DNA of 64,000 nt from Acidisoma sp. PAMC 29798. Lineage in GTDB: Bacteria > Pseudomonadota > Alphaproteobacteria > Acetobacterales > Acetobacteraceae. The position numbers and the translations under genes were made by a program. The notes below the pieces were generated by a model. That model worked only from the letters and a program-made list of their open reading frames with translations. It was not told where the DNA came from and ran no database searches. The stretch lies in NCBI RefSeq assembly GCF_030252425.1, contig NZ_CP126994.1:4335001-4399000 (forward strand). The letters are read 5' to 3'. Below, one piece after another: positions 17,457 through 26,391 of this stretch; the stretch's first letter is position 1; every line of letters begins with the position of its first letter.

Positions 17457-19802
17457 TCAGTATAGCATCCTAGAGGCGCACGAGCCCTTGTCCCGCGCTG
17501 CAAGTTTGGCCACGCGCTCCGCAAGCCTCATATAGATGGAACGTGCGAAATGGGCCCCGTTGCCGTCCGGCTCCGCGAGATCGGCCGCGTCGCAGACAAA
17601 GTCGTTCATTTCGACGATATGGCAACCAAAGGCTTGCGCGACCGTGCGCACCAGATCGTTAATTTCCGCAAAGCGGTTCAGTAGCCAACTATCATTACCA
17701 ATCTTACTATTCAGCATCAACACGATCACTGTCTTCTGATGCAACATTTCGAATATCCGAGAAACATCAGCCGCTAGAAGTGCTTTGTCGAACGGCTTGA
17801 GAGCCTCAAACTCCTCTTGCATGAAGCACCATTGCTCCGACGTCATGCCTACACTGACTCCGGCCTTGACCATGTCTTCGTAGCTCACCTCGGCGAAGGA
17901 ACGACTCCCAAAGGCCCCGCATGCGAACGGCAGGATCAACCCTGTTGAGCGGGAGCGATGCATCGTGGAAAAGATCTCCGACACGAAAGACAACACATAG
18001 ACATCTGCCTCCCCGCTCAGAATGGCGGAGTCGAAGCGTTTCGGTGGCATGCCTGGAATGCGGGCAAGCAGCCCTGCACCTTCCCCATGCTGTAGGTCTG
18101 GAGCGACCGCCACCGCTCGCGCTGCTGGATGGATACCCCAGCCCTGATAAGGGAAGGTGAATTCCTCAATCGTCTCGAATCCGGTTCGCAGATAATGCGT
18201 CATCATCAAAAGGTCGCAAGCACTTCGGACGCAAAGCCTTCGGCGTGGCACCGCGCCGACATCGACAGGTGCGGCCGTCGCATTCTCCACAACGCTGATC
18301 CAATCCGGCTTTGGCCCAAAAGTCGAGACCACTTCTCCGCTGACCGGCACGAAAGGGCGGCCGACCTTGTGCCAGACGAATTGCTCAATTCCCATATTGA
18401 GCGACCGGCAGGAAAACAAGAAATGCTGCGCAATGTCCTCGCCAACCAGGTAGAATCCACAAATGCCGTAGTCGCCATATTTGTCAGCGACTTTCACATA
18501 GCCGGCGTGGCTATTGAAATTCTCCTCAAGCTCTCCGCTGAGTTGCGCGCGGGCCTCGGTCTCGTTTTCGGACCAGCGCCGTTTCGTGAAATTTAGCTGG
18601 TTGGTTCGGTTGACCAGGTCATGGAGGCGTGGAAATTCCGACATCAGATCGTGGTGAAAACTGATTCTAACATCGCTCTGACGCAAGAACTCTAGATTTC
18701 CGCCTGTAGATTCTTCGCGCTTAAGTCGTTTCTGCTCTAAAATTTTGTAGTGCGCGAGCCGCTCGTACCGTGGATCCGGTTTGCCACGCAACCGAGAGTC
18801 CGTCAGCAGTTGGGGGATCGCTGCCGGATCTGCGGTCTGAATCCCTGGATTATAGTGTCGTGCCTCTTCAAGATTCATGGGATTGTCGTCTAGAAACAGC
18901 ACGGACGGGGCGCGCAACTGGGCGGAGTCAATGATGTCCGCGACCATCGATCCCTTTGGGGCAAAGGCGATGCGGGGAAAAATAAAAAACTCCCAAATTC
19001 CAAGACGCCGAAGCATCGCTTCCGCCGCGGCGAAATCATTTTTCGAGCAAATGCCGTTCACGATGCCCCGGGCAGTCAGCGTTCGAACAAACTCAAGGTG
19101 CGCCGGCACCGCCGTGATCGTACCTTCCGCCAAAGTGCCAAGCCAGAAGGTCTCATCGAGGTCCCAGATCACTAGCTTCACGCTGTCATCCTCCGGCTTC
19201 CCCTCCACCGCCACGATTGGGCGGGTAGGTGCTTCAGGCCCGGCTATCGAGGGCTGGCGGCGCAGTTCGAAGTAAAGTTCCATCAACGGGTTCGGCGCAT
19301 AAAATCCGACGAGCCGCGCCGCAGCGCCGTCCTGTATTAGCGGCCCAAAACGCCACGTCAGACGACCACTCTCGTTGAGTATCTGCAATTCCCCATTCTC
19401 GAGACGCCAGAAACCTTCATTCACATTCTTGTAGCCACCAATGCGGCTGTTTTCGGCAAAATGAAACGTATGGCAGGCCGCCGGTTTGCCAACCTCACCA
19501 AAGCTCCAAACATTGTCGGCCAACTCTTCCATTGTAACGGGCGTCGGCGTGGTCTCTGTCCAATGCGCGCTCGTAAAGAAGCAAATTTCTTCTTTAATAG
19601 GCACTGTCCCATCGACGATTGCATTGTCGATGACGAGATGCGATCCAATCTCACCTACAAGGCGGCCTTGAAGTCGGCTACCTGGCGGCAGAAACACCAC
19701 CTCTTCGTCGGAGAGGGCGTTGCGCTGAGTCTTCCGGGCCTTGCCGAAGGTAGCGGAAATCGACGTCCATTGATGCGACAGTCCTGAAACCAGATCGGCC
19801 AT
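17457..19802 (-). CDS. FkbH-type HAD-IIIC protein fused to N-terminal beta module and C-terminal SGNH-like domain
   Basis: A 781-residue protein with three parts. Residues 1-195 are a beta-rich module with NEGFWRLENGELQILN, a pattern seen in surface-glycan proteins. Residues 205-560 are the FkbH region: HAD nucleophile motif WDLDETFW (D214, D216), CSKND and LDDNP (about 305-307), followed by the GNAT-like part with RTNQLNFTKRRW. The last 220 residues look SGNH-like, with a possible nucleophile in CVRSACDLLM and a D-x4-H near the C-terminus (PDGNGAHFAR). FkbH proteins load or transfer acyl or glyceryl groups. The ATG at 19802 is preceded by GGTGGA and preferred over a GTG nine bases earlier. 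The gene looks AT-richer than its neighbours, hinting at transfer. Confidence 0.82.
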   Translation of the reverse strand: MADLVSGLSHQWTSISATFGKARKTQRNALSDEEVVFLPPGSRLQGRLVGEIGSHLVIDNAIVDGTVPIKEEICFFTSAHWTETTPTPVTMEELADNVWSFGEVGKPAACHTFHFAENSRIGGYKNVNEGFWRLENGELQILNESGRLTWRFGPLIQDGAAARLVGFYAPNPLMELYFELRRQPSIAGPEAPTRPIVAVEGKPEDDSVKLVIWDLDETFWLGTLAEGTITAVPAHLEFVRTLTARGIVNGICSKNDFAAAEAMLRRLGIWEFFIFPRIAFAPKGSMVADIIDSAQLRAPSVLFLDDNPMNLEEARHYNPGIQTADPAAIPQLLTDSRLRGKPDPRYERLAHYKILEQKRLKREESTGGNLEFLRQSDVRISFHHDLMSEFPRLHDLVNRTNQLNFTKRRWSENETEARAQLSGELEENFNSHAGYVKVADKYGDYGICGFYLVGEDIAQHFLFSCRSLNMGIEQFVWHKVGRPFVPVSGEVVSTFGPKPDWISVVENATAAPVDVGAVPRRRLCVRSACDLLMMTHYLRTGFETIEEFTFPYQGWGIHPAARAVAVAPDLQHGEGAGLLARIPGMPPKRFDSAILSGEADVYVLSFVSEIFSTMHRSRSTGLILPFACGAFGSRSFAEVSYEDMVKAGVSVGMTSEQWCFMQEEFEALKPFDKALLAADVSRIFEMLHQKTVIVLMLNSKIGNDSWLLNRFAEINDLVRTVAQAFGCHIVEMNDFVCDAADLAEPDGNGAHFARSIYMRLAERVAKLAARDKGSCASRMLY

Positions 19803-19891
19803 TAAATCCACCGCGTTTATAGAAAGCCAATATCAAGTCGCGCTACGACCTCTTCATTTGCGAGGCTGCCTCATTTGCGTAGCTTGGTCTT

Positions 19892-21085
19892 TCACCCTTC
19901 GGCTTCGATCGCACCGAGGATTGTCCTCAGCCTAATCGGATCGACGACAAATGGTCCGTGTCCTTGGGCATGGGTGCGGGTCAGTAGACGGCCAAAGATT
20001 TCGGAGTAGTGGACACCGCCTTGGCTTGCCAAATCCCAAAAGAAGGGGTCGGGGAAGTCACTCGGGGACAATGTAATGAGATGGGTACCCGCTGTGCAGA
20101 ATAAGACATTGGTGAGTGCCGCACCCTTGACCCCGACGATGATCTTGGCGCTCCGAAACAGCTCCGCCTGTGCTTCGAGCGTCAGCCGTTCCGGACGCAC
20201 GGCCATGAAGCCGAATTCGGCACAGACGCCGAGGATTTCGTCTTCATTGACCAATCTTCGCGTCGTCGCGTCCCCCCGGGAGATGAACAGCCGTCGTGTC
20301 TGCGCCCCGGCGGTAAGATGACCACTGACCACCAGGGATCTTAGGCAAGACAGTGCCTCCGGATGCTTGTACAGCGGCGGCACATGGACGGGCGTCAGGT
20401 AATGCAGAGACGCGAATTCCCAGGTTTCTGCCGATGGACGCTCAAGAATGTCGATCCCAGGGGCCAGCCGCGCGATGGTTTCCAGCACAATCGCTCGCAT
20501 CCCCGGGCTTTGCGCGCCGACGACAATTTGCCAGTCTGCCGGCATGGCCACCCGGGCAACCAACGCTAACAGGGCGGCACTGTCGATCAGCCAATGGCCG
20601 TAATTTCCGAACCAGGGTCTCTGTAAAACGAGGGTTGGTCGTTCGATGCGCCGGTTGGGCGGGGCCACCAGCGACATGCCGCCATCCGGTCCGTTGATGC
20701 ATCCGTCCGGCGGGCGTTTCGCGGCAAGGAATTCCAAAGCGCTTTCACGCACCAGACAATAGTCGCGTGTAATGACCGTGCCCTGGCCGGTCACCAGGGC
20801 GTCGGTCATGACCGCATGATCGATCCCGCCATAGGGCTGTTCCAGATGGGAGCGATACGATGCAAGAAGTGTCGTCTGATCTTCGTCAAGATCGCTGGCA
20901 TCGATAAAATAAAAGGGAGCACGCTGATAGCTGCCCGCCGGGGATATGCGGGCCCGTATGGTCACGCCGGCATCCTCGGCGGCCGACGCATCTTCGCGCA
21001 AATCGGCTACAGCCATGACGGTGAGGTCCGCATTATGCATATCCACATTCTTCCGTGGTGCTGCCTCTAAACACATAGATGGCAC
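19892..21085 (-). CDS. Glycosyltransferase family 61 (DUF563) protein
   Basis: A 397-residue predicted cytosolic glycosyltransferase. GT61 features are GNYGHWLIDSAALLALV in the middle, LFISRGDATTRRLVNEDEI and the late VGVKGAALTNVLFC with a following LITLSP. Bacterial GT61 enzymes transfer sugars in capsule, LPS or exopolysaccharide synthesis. The start at 21085 is a GTG with GAGG upstream; the ATG at 21040 is an alternative that removes 15 residues. Neighbours are the FkbH fusion downstream and an NPDV-repeat protein upstream, all on the minus strand, so the four genes probably form one glycan operon. Confidence 0.88.
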   Translation of the reverse strand: MPSMCLEAAPRKNVDMHNADLTVMAVADLREDASAAEDAGVTIRARISPAGSYQRAPFYFIDASDLDEDQTTLLASYRSHLEQPYGGIDHAVMTDALVTGQGTVITRDYCLVRESALEFLAAKRPPDGCINGPDGGMSLVAPPNRRIERPTLVLQRPWFGNYGHWLIDSAALLALVARVAMPADWQIVVGAQSPGMRAIVLETIARLAPGIDILERPSAETWEFASLHYLTPVHVPPLYKHPEALSCLRSLVVSGHLTAGAQTRRLFISRGDATTRRLVNEDEILGVCAEFGFMAVRPERLTLEAQAELFRSAKIIVGVKGAALTNVLFCTAGTHLITLSPSDFPDPFFWDLASQGGVHYSEIFGRLLTRTHAQGHGPFVVDPIRLRTILGAIEAEG

Positions 21086-21143
21086 GGGGACCTCGGTCGT
21101 CGGTCATTCCGGAGTTTTCAGGGCTAGGTGATTGGCGGCATGA

Positions 21144-21644
21144 TCAGGATGTCGCTGGCGACGGGCCAGCGCTGTCACTGCGCTCGACGGTCGTGCTCGG
21201 CACCTTTTCCGCATCCGGCTTCGCGGCGAGCAGAAGATCCCTCCAGAACTGAAAGTCGTCCAGCGTCTCCTTGTTCGGACAACGCCATTCGAACATACCG
21301 CGCGTATAATAATGCGTTTCACCCGACACCCAGTCCCCGGACTTGATGGCGCGGCCGACATCGGCATTGGCCTTGCCATACCAGGCTTCGTTGACATCGA
21401 GGCCCGCGCCGCCACGATCCTCAAAATAGCCCGATTTGGAGAAGTGCTGCTTTCCCGTCGCCCATTCGCCCTTGCGGATCGAGGCCGCGACATCGGGGTT
21501 GTGTCGCAGGTAGCGGTCCTCGTCGAACTCCGCCTGCGACTGCAAACTCATCAGCAGGAAATCGAGCAGCTTCTTCGGAATCGTTACCTTGCCATCCACG
21601 ACCGGACAGAGATGGGTGAGCAGCTTATAGGGGATGACGAACAT
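21144..21644 (-). CDS. Small protein with two 'NPDV' repeats, unknown function
   Basis: A 166-residue protein without signal peptide or membrane helix. Residues 39-78 and 82-121 are two copies of one motif: a hydrophobic D-x3-(R/A)(Y/W), then NPDV in copy 1 and NADV in copy 2, then AIxxGxW(A/V)(T/S)Gx2H(F/Y)x3Gx(F)E. This motif usually occurs as a linker or accessory unit in large bacterial glycosyltransferases. The ATG at 21644 has a very good GGAAGG 6 bases upstream; the longer open frame to 21707 lacks one. It lies between GT61 and the large GT gene, so a role as a glycosyltransferase partner is inferred. Confidence 0.7.
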   Translation of the reverse strand: MFVIPYKLLTHLCPVVDGKVTIPKKLLDFLLMSLQSQAEFDEDRYLRHNPDVAASIRKGEWATGKQHFSKSGYFEDRGGAGLDVNEAWYGKANADVGRAIKSGDWVSGETHYYTRGMFEWRCPNKETLDDFQFWRDLLLAAKPDAEKVPSTTVERSDSAGPSPATS

Positions 21645-21759
21645 TTTGGTCCTTCCGACGATCACCGAGCAAGGGCGTTGTGGCGGCGTGGTCCCCGCCC
21701 CGAACACTATCTCTAGCGGCTATGCCCTAAGAGATATCTTCGTCCGCATGTAGAAAGTC

Positions 21760-24700
21760 CTAATGTCCACCGCCGGAACTCAGGCGAAGGAATGCGCTTA
21801 GGATTTGCTTCGTCGGCATGCCCAGAGGCAGAAGAATCCCTCCCTCATGGGCGCGGATTCGTTCGCTCGGGGTTCCGATATCGAAGGCCACCACGGGCAA
21901 ACCGGCGTCCCAGAACTGTGTCAGCACATAGGACCAAGTCTCCGGCCACAGCGCCGGCAGAAACGCAACATCGGTATCCTGCCGCCGGATCAGATCAACC
22001 GCTTCCGGTTCCTCGTAGCGGCCGGTAATGCGCACCCGGCCGGTTTCGAGAAGCCGCAAATCGTCACAGGTGAAGCCCGCGACCACGAATTCGATCGGCA
22101 GTCGCGCTTCCGCAGCCATGCGGGCGCAGCTCAACAGAATTTCGTAGCCCTTCTCGTATCCGATGGCGCCGGCAACACAGATGCGCCGCACCTCACCGTC
22201 CCGAACTGGCCGCAGCGGCTTGAGCTTGAGCGCGCGGGTCGTGCTCTCCCACGGCTCGATCGCCGGCTGCACAGGGAAGCGCGCGGCAATTCGGCGGGCC
22301 ACATCACCCGATGGCACGATCACGCTGCGGGCGCCGAGGAACAGCCGTGCCGAACGCTCCTGCAAGGCCGCCGGCATGATATCCTCGCCGAGATTGGAGC
22401 CGTGATCGCGGACGCAGGTCGTGCAGCCGGCAAGGTTCGGCTCCCCGCAATAGCGGCTATTGTCATTGGTCAGGGTAATGCGCGGGCAGAACCACGAATA
22501 ATCATGGATATAGACTTCGTAGGGCAGCCCAAGCTCCGTGATGATCTCGAAGAGCGCCTGATTCTGGCCGATGAAATGGTGAACCTCGACCAGGGTCACG
22601 TTGCAGCGGATCAGAAAGGCGATAAAGGCGGCACGCTCCCGATCGAGGTCGAAACGTAGATTGGGATAGGCCTCCTCGGACGGGCTCTCGACCAGCAGGA
22701 AGCGGCCCTGCGCGGTGTTGTGCGGCTTGAGAACGATGTCGCGAAACCCGCGTTCGGAGGCATCGATGGCGCGCTTGTTGACGTGTTTCAGCACGCCACC
22801 GCTGCGATCATGCGCGACCAGCAGCAAGGAGTCGCGATCGCCCTGGGATGCGAACCAGCGCGTGAGGTCGATCGCCCGCCGATACAGGGCGAGCGGCGCC
22901 TCCGTCTGCCATGCTGCGATCAACCGGTCATAGCCAGGATGAAGGCGATTGAGGATCGCAAGATTGCGCTTGGTGAGATGCGTCTTTGCGGCCGTGAAGG
23001 ACTGCCCCTCGATATGGCCGACGTAAGCACCGGGCACCGCGACGTGACGCCAGCCGAGGTGACGCGCGCGCATGCAGAAATCGTTTTCCTCGCCATAGCC
23101 CTGGCCGAAGACGTCATCGCGCAGCAGGCCGGTTTCCAACAGACATTCGTATCGAATGTAGATGCAGAAACCGTGGCCGGTCGGTACATCGACCACGGCG
23201 TCGCCGTTCGCCGCCCGTGCCGCGATGGCCAAGGCACAGGCATCGTCCAGATCGGGAATCGGATTGGTCCGGTCGGTATCGGGATAGCTGAAGATGGTCG
23301 CGGCATTCGATAGCGGCGTCGCGGTGCCGATATCATCGCCGCTGTCCACCGCTGCGCGCAGCATCTCCACCCATCCCGGCGTCACCAAGGTATCGCTGTT
23401 GAGAAGAATGACGTCGCGGTCGCGCTCCGCCGCCGCGCGCAAGCCGACGTTGGCGGTGATGGGAAAGCCGCGATTGATCGGCTGCAACGACAAAGTGATC
23501 TTGCCGGCCGTCGCCAAGCGGCGAAGCCGCTCGACGAGCAGAGGATCGGGTGAGGCATCGACGACGACGAGAATCTCTTGCTCCGGGGTCAGCGCCAGCA
23601 GAACGCTCTCGATGCAGTCGAGCGTGACCTGCAAGCCGCGATAGACAGGGATGACGATGAGAATGTCCCGGCGGTGGGGCGGTGCGGGCTGGGCGGATCG
23701 CAAGCCGCGACGCCCAGCGGGAATGCTCATCTCGCTGGCATCGTCGTCGAGCGGCCCCTCTGGCGCGCCGAGAGCGGGGAAGCGGCGTGCCAGCCGCGTC
23801 GCGATGGCGACGGCGCTGCGCGTCTCCCCCAAGGGGTTGAGCGGGCTGCCATACAGCGCGCCGCCATTGGGCCCCACCACATCCACGCCGCCCCCCAGGG
23901 CGAGAATCTGCTGCGGCGTAAGGTCGAAGCTCTTGCGCAGCGCCAGGGTCTTGAGGTTCTCGACATCCTCGACGTAACGGGCCTCGGTTTCGATGATGAG
24001 GCTGCTATCGCTGCGGCTGCGCATCAGAATTCGGGGGTCGATCCCCGGCTGGCCGGGAAGCCAGCACCAGCCGTGCAAGGCGCCATGATCGGAGGAGACG
24101 AAGCCTTCAATCCGGCGCACGGATTGAACGGCGATCGGACTGCCAATCAGTGGCACGCCTTTCGCGGCCACGCGCAGCAGCGCGCCGTTCGCCCATTCCC
24201 CTCTGATCCGAAAACGACGCGGCGCCGCGCCGACGCGCGCGCCGTAGCCGGTAACCTGAAGCGGCTCCCCATCCAGCGTGATGGCGATGTCGGACCGGTC
24301 ACGGCCGGCCGCCGCGCCGCCCACCATGACGATCCCCTGATTGTCGAGGCCGCACCAGCCGAAGGCGCCGGTGGCATCGGCGATGTCATTGGCCAGGGCC
24401 CACATCGCTGCACTGCGATCGGGCGCATTACGACTGAGCGTCTCATGCAGATCGGCGGCCGCCTGCGTCGCTTCCCCGAACAGCAGCCGCGTCCGCGCCA
24501 TGCGCAGCCACATGCCGCTCCATCCGGTGCGCCGGATGAGCAGGTCGAAGGGCTCGGCCGCGTCGCGCCGCCCGAGCGACAGGCGTAGATCCCCGATCAG
24601 CAGTGTGATCAGGCTTTGCGACGGGGACAGCCGTTGGGCGTATTCGAGATGCCGCAGCGCCTCCTCCGGGCGATCGGCCAGCAGGGATGCGAGGGCCGCG

Positions 24701-24828
24701 CCGATAATCTTGGCGACGGCGGCATCGGGCTCCAAAGCCTGGAAGGCGGCCAGGAAGGGAGTCAGGGATTCGCTGCCACCGGTGAGGTAATGGAAGGACC
24801 CCATCAGCGTTTCGAGAAATTCAGCCAT
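21760..24828 (-). CDS. Multidomain glycosyltransferase (TPR-like, beta module, GT2, GT4)
   Basis: A 1022-residue protein. Residues 1-125 look TPR-like (EEALRHLEYAQRLSPSQSLI). Residues 130-390 form a beta-rich region with ALHGWCWLPGQPGIDP. Residues 390-640 are a GT2 domain: ILIVIPVYRGLQVTLDCIES, then LLNSDTLVTPGWVEML (DxD-like NSD) and GQGYGEENDFCMRARHLGW. The final 330 residues are GT4-like: VPSGDVARRIAARFPVQP, GAIGYEKGYEILL and WPETWSYVLTQFWDAGLPVV. It may add two different sugars during surface-polysaccharide assembly. It is the first gene of the minus-strand glycan block; no clear Shine-Dalgarno precedes the ATG. rlmJ is divergent 144 bases away. Confidence 0.87.
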   Translation of the reverse strand: MAEFLETLMGSFHYLTGGSESLTPFLAAFQALEPDAAVAKIIGAALASLLADRPEEALRHLEYAQRLSPSQSLITLLIGDLRLSLGRRDAAEPFDLLIRRTGWSGMWLRMARTRLLFGEATQAAADLHETLSRNAPDRSAAMWALANDIADATGAFGWCGLDNQGIVMVGGAAAGRDRSDIAITLDGEPLQVTGYGARVGAAPRRFRIRGEWANGALLRVAAKGVPLIGSPIAVQSVRRIEGFVSSDHGALHGWCWLPGQPGIDPRILMRSRSDSSLIIETEARYVEDVENLKTLALRKSFDLTPQQILALGGGVDVVGPNGGALYGSPLNPLGETRSAVAIATRLARRFPALGAPEGPLDDDASEMSIPAGRRGLRSAQPAPPHRRDILIVIPVYRGLQVTLDCIESVLLALTPEQEILVVVDASPDPLLVERLRRLATAGKITLSLQPINRGFPITANVGLRAAAERDRDVILLNSDTLVTPGWVEMLRAAVDSGDDIGTATPLSNAATIFSYPDTDRTNPIPDLDDACALAIAARAANGDAVVDVPTGHGFCIYIRYECLLETGLLRDDVFGQGYGEENDFCMRARHLGWRHVAVPGAYVGHIEGQSFTAAKTHLTKRNLAILNRLHPGYDRLIAAWQTEAPLALYRRAIDLTRWFASQGDRDSLLLVAHDRSGGVLKHVNKRAIDASERGFRDIVLKPHNTAQGRFLLVESPSEEAYPNLRFDLDRERAAFIAFLIRCNVTLVEVHHFIGQNQALFEIITELGLPYEVYIHDYSWFCPRITLTNDNSRYCGEPNLAGCTTCVRDHGSNLGEDIMPAALQERSARLFLGARSVIVPSGDVARRIAARFPVQPAIEPWESTTRALKLKPLRPVRDGEVRRICVAGAIGYEKGYEILLSCARMAAEARLPIEFVVAGFTCDDLRLLETGRVRITGRYEEPEAVDLIRRQDTDVAFLPALWPETWSYVLTQFWDAGLPVVAFDIGTPSERIRAHEGGILLPLGMPTKQILSAFLRLSSGGGH

Positions 24829-24972
24829 CGAGGATCAGGTACCGGGGTGTTGGTTGCGCAGCCACGCGACACCCTAGGGTTCAGACGTTACCAGTGGGTT
24901 AGTGGCCCATGACCGCTGCATTGAGCTTGGTGGCTGGTGTCTCTACTCTGGCCAACCCGTTTGGATGGTCCC

Positions 24973-25800
24973 GTGAATTATCGACACGCCTTTCACGCCG
25001 GCAATTTCGCCGACTGCATGAAGCACGCCTTGCTGATCTGGCTGCTGCGTGCCCTCGCCCGCAAAGACAGCGGCTTTTGCGTGCTCGATACCCATGCCGG
25101 GTCCGGCCGCTACGACCTCAGCGGCCCCCAAGCCGAGCGCACTGGGGAATGGCGGGATGGCATCGCCCGGCTGATGGAGGATCCCCATGCCCGGCAAAAC
25201 CCGGCCATCGCTGATTACGTGACGACCGTGGCCGGTCTCGGCCTCTACCCCGGTTCGCCCCGCATCACCCGTGCGCTGCTGCGTCCGCAGGATCGTCTGG
25301 TGGCCTGCGAGCTGCATCCCGAGGAGCAGCTTTCGCTCCGCCGCCTGTTTCGCGCGGACGCGCAGGTCGCGGTCCATTTGCGTGACGGATATGAAGGCCT
25401 CCGCGCCTTCCTGCCCCCGAAGGAGCGTCGTGGCCTGGTGCTGATCGATCCGCCCTTCGAGGAATTGGGGGAGTTCGATCGTCTGCTTGCCGGCTTGCAA
25501 GAGGGCGTGTCCCGCTTCCCGAGTGGGGTTTTCGCCGCCTGGTATCCGATCAAATACCGCGCCCGGGTGCGGGCGTTTTACCTTGCGGTGGCCGAGAGCG
25601 GCTTACGGGATGTGGTGGCGACCGAGTTCATGCTCCGTCCGCCGAACGAATTCGACCATCTGGGCGGCTGCGGCCTGCTGGTGATCAACCCGCCCTTCCG
25701 CTTCGAGGAGGACGCGGCGCCCATGCTATCGGCGCTGGTCGAGAGCATCGGCGAGCCCCGCGTCAGCCAGGCCGTGGTAACGCGACTGGTGGCTGAGTAG
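24973..25800 (+). CDS. rlmJ: 23S rRNA (adenine(2030)-N(6))-methyltransferase RlmJ
   Basis: A 275-residue SAM-dependent rRNA methyltransferase. The family start NYRHAFHAGNFADCMKHALL is intact when translation begins at the GTG at 24973; a 12-codon extension to an upstream ATG is not family-like. The N6-adenine catalytic motif DPPF is in LIDPPFEELGEFDRLL, and VLDTHAGSGRYDLSG is part of the SAM pocket. The length is close to E. coli RlmJ (280). The last 38 bases overlap antisense with the 3' end of the Nudix gene. Confidence 0.95.
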   Translation: MNYRHAFHAGNFADCMKHALLIWLLRALARKDSGFCVLDTHAGSGRYDLSGPQAERTGEWRDGIARLMEDPHARQNPAIADYVTTVAGLGLYPGSPRITRALLRPQDRLVACELHPEEQLSLRRLFRADAQVAVHLRDGYEGLRAFLPPKERRGLVLIDPPFEELGEFDRLLAGLQEGVSRFPSGVFAAWYPIKYRARVRAFYLAVAESGLRDVVATEFMLRPPNEFDHLGGCGLLVINPPFRFEEDAAPMLSALVESIGEPRVSQAVVTRLVAE

Positions 25801-26386
25801 ACTCGATCGGGTTCAGCTTGGCCCATTGCAGCAGCATGATGGTCTTGGCATCCACGATGCGGCCGTCGGAGATCATTGCCACCGCCTCATCGAGGGGCAT
25901 TTCCAGCACCTCGATATCTTCGCCTTCATCGGCCAACCCGCCCCCGCGACCGATGCGGTCGGCCTGATCATAGGTCGCCACGAAGAAGGACAGCTTCTCC
26001 GAAAAGCAGCCGGGACTCATGAAGGCGTCGAAGACCCGGCGCGGATGGGAAATGCGATAGCCGATCTCCTCCTGCGCCTCGCGCACAATCGCCGTCTCGG
26101 GGTCGTCGCTTTCCAGCATCCCGGCGCAGACTTCGATGATCGGATGCGGATGGCCGCTCAGATAGGTCACGAAGCGGATTTGTCGCACCAAAAGCACGGT
26201 GCCGCGCTTGGGGTCATAGGGCAGCACGGCGGCGGCATTGCCGTGGTCGTACAGCTCGCGCGTCAGCTTCAGCCACCGCCCGTCGCGGCGGCGCTGCTCG
26301 AACTCCATCCGCCGCAGGAGGAAATGTTCGTCCGAAAGCACCGTCTCCGTCAGGTTACGGATCGGGCTCTCGTCCTTCTCCGCCAT
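25763..26386 (-). CDS. Nudix hydrolase, YffH/AdpP (NudK) family
   Basis: A 207-residue nucleoside-diphosphate-sugar pyrophosphatase. The Nudix box Gx5Ex7REUxEExGU is complete, starting GMLESDDPETAIVREAQEEI. N-terminal RWLKLTRELYDHGNAAAVLP and LLVRQIRF match the TIGR00052 group that hydrolyses GDP-mannose or ADP-ribose. It is the last gene of the minus-strand run rnd - 2OG oxygenase - Nudix, starting 5 bases after the oxygenase stop. Its 3' end overlaps rlmJ by 38 bases. Confidence 0.9.
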   Translation of the reverse strand: MAEKDESPIRNLTETVLSDEHFLLRRMEFEQRRRDGRWLKLTRELYDHGNAAAVLPYDPKRGTVLLVRQIRFVTYLSGHPHPIIEVCAGMLESDDPETAIVREAQEEIGYRISHPRRVFDAFMSPGCFSEKLSFFVATYDQADRIGRGGGLADEGEDIEVLEMPLDEAVAMISDGRIVDAKTIMLLQWAKLNPIESTQPPVALPRPG

Positions 26387-26391
26387 GAGGC

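Noticed and set aside
23578-24588. 336-codon plus-strand open frame inside the large GT gene
   Set aside because: Shadow of the GT2/GT4 protein, without recognisable sequence or start signals.
17457-24828. Glycan island as an integrated mobile element
   Set aside because: No integrase, transposase, tRNA-linked attachment site or flanking direct repeats were found; only the LOG remnant and lower GC of one gene hint at transfer.
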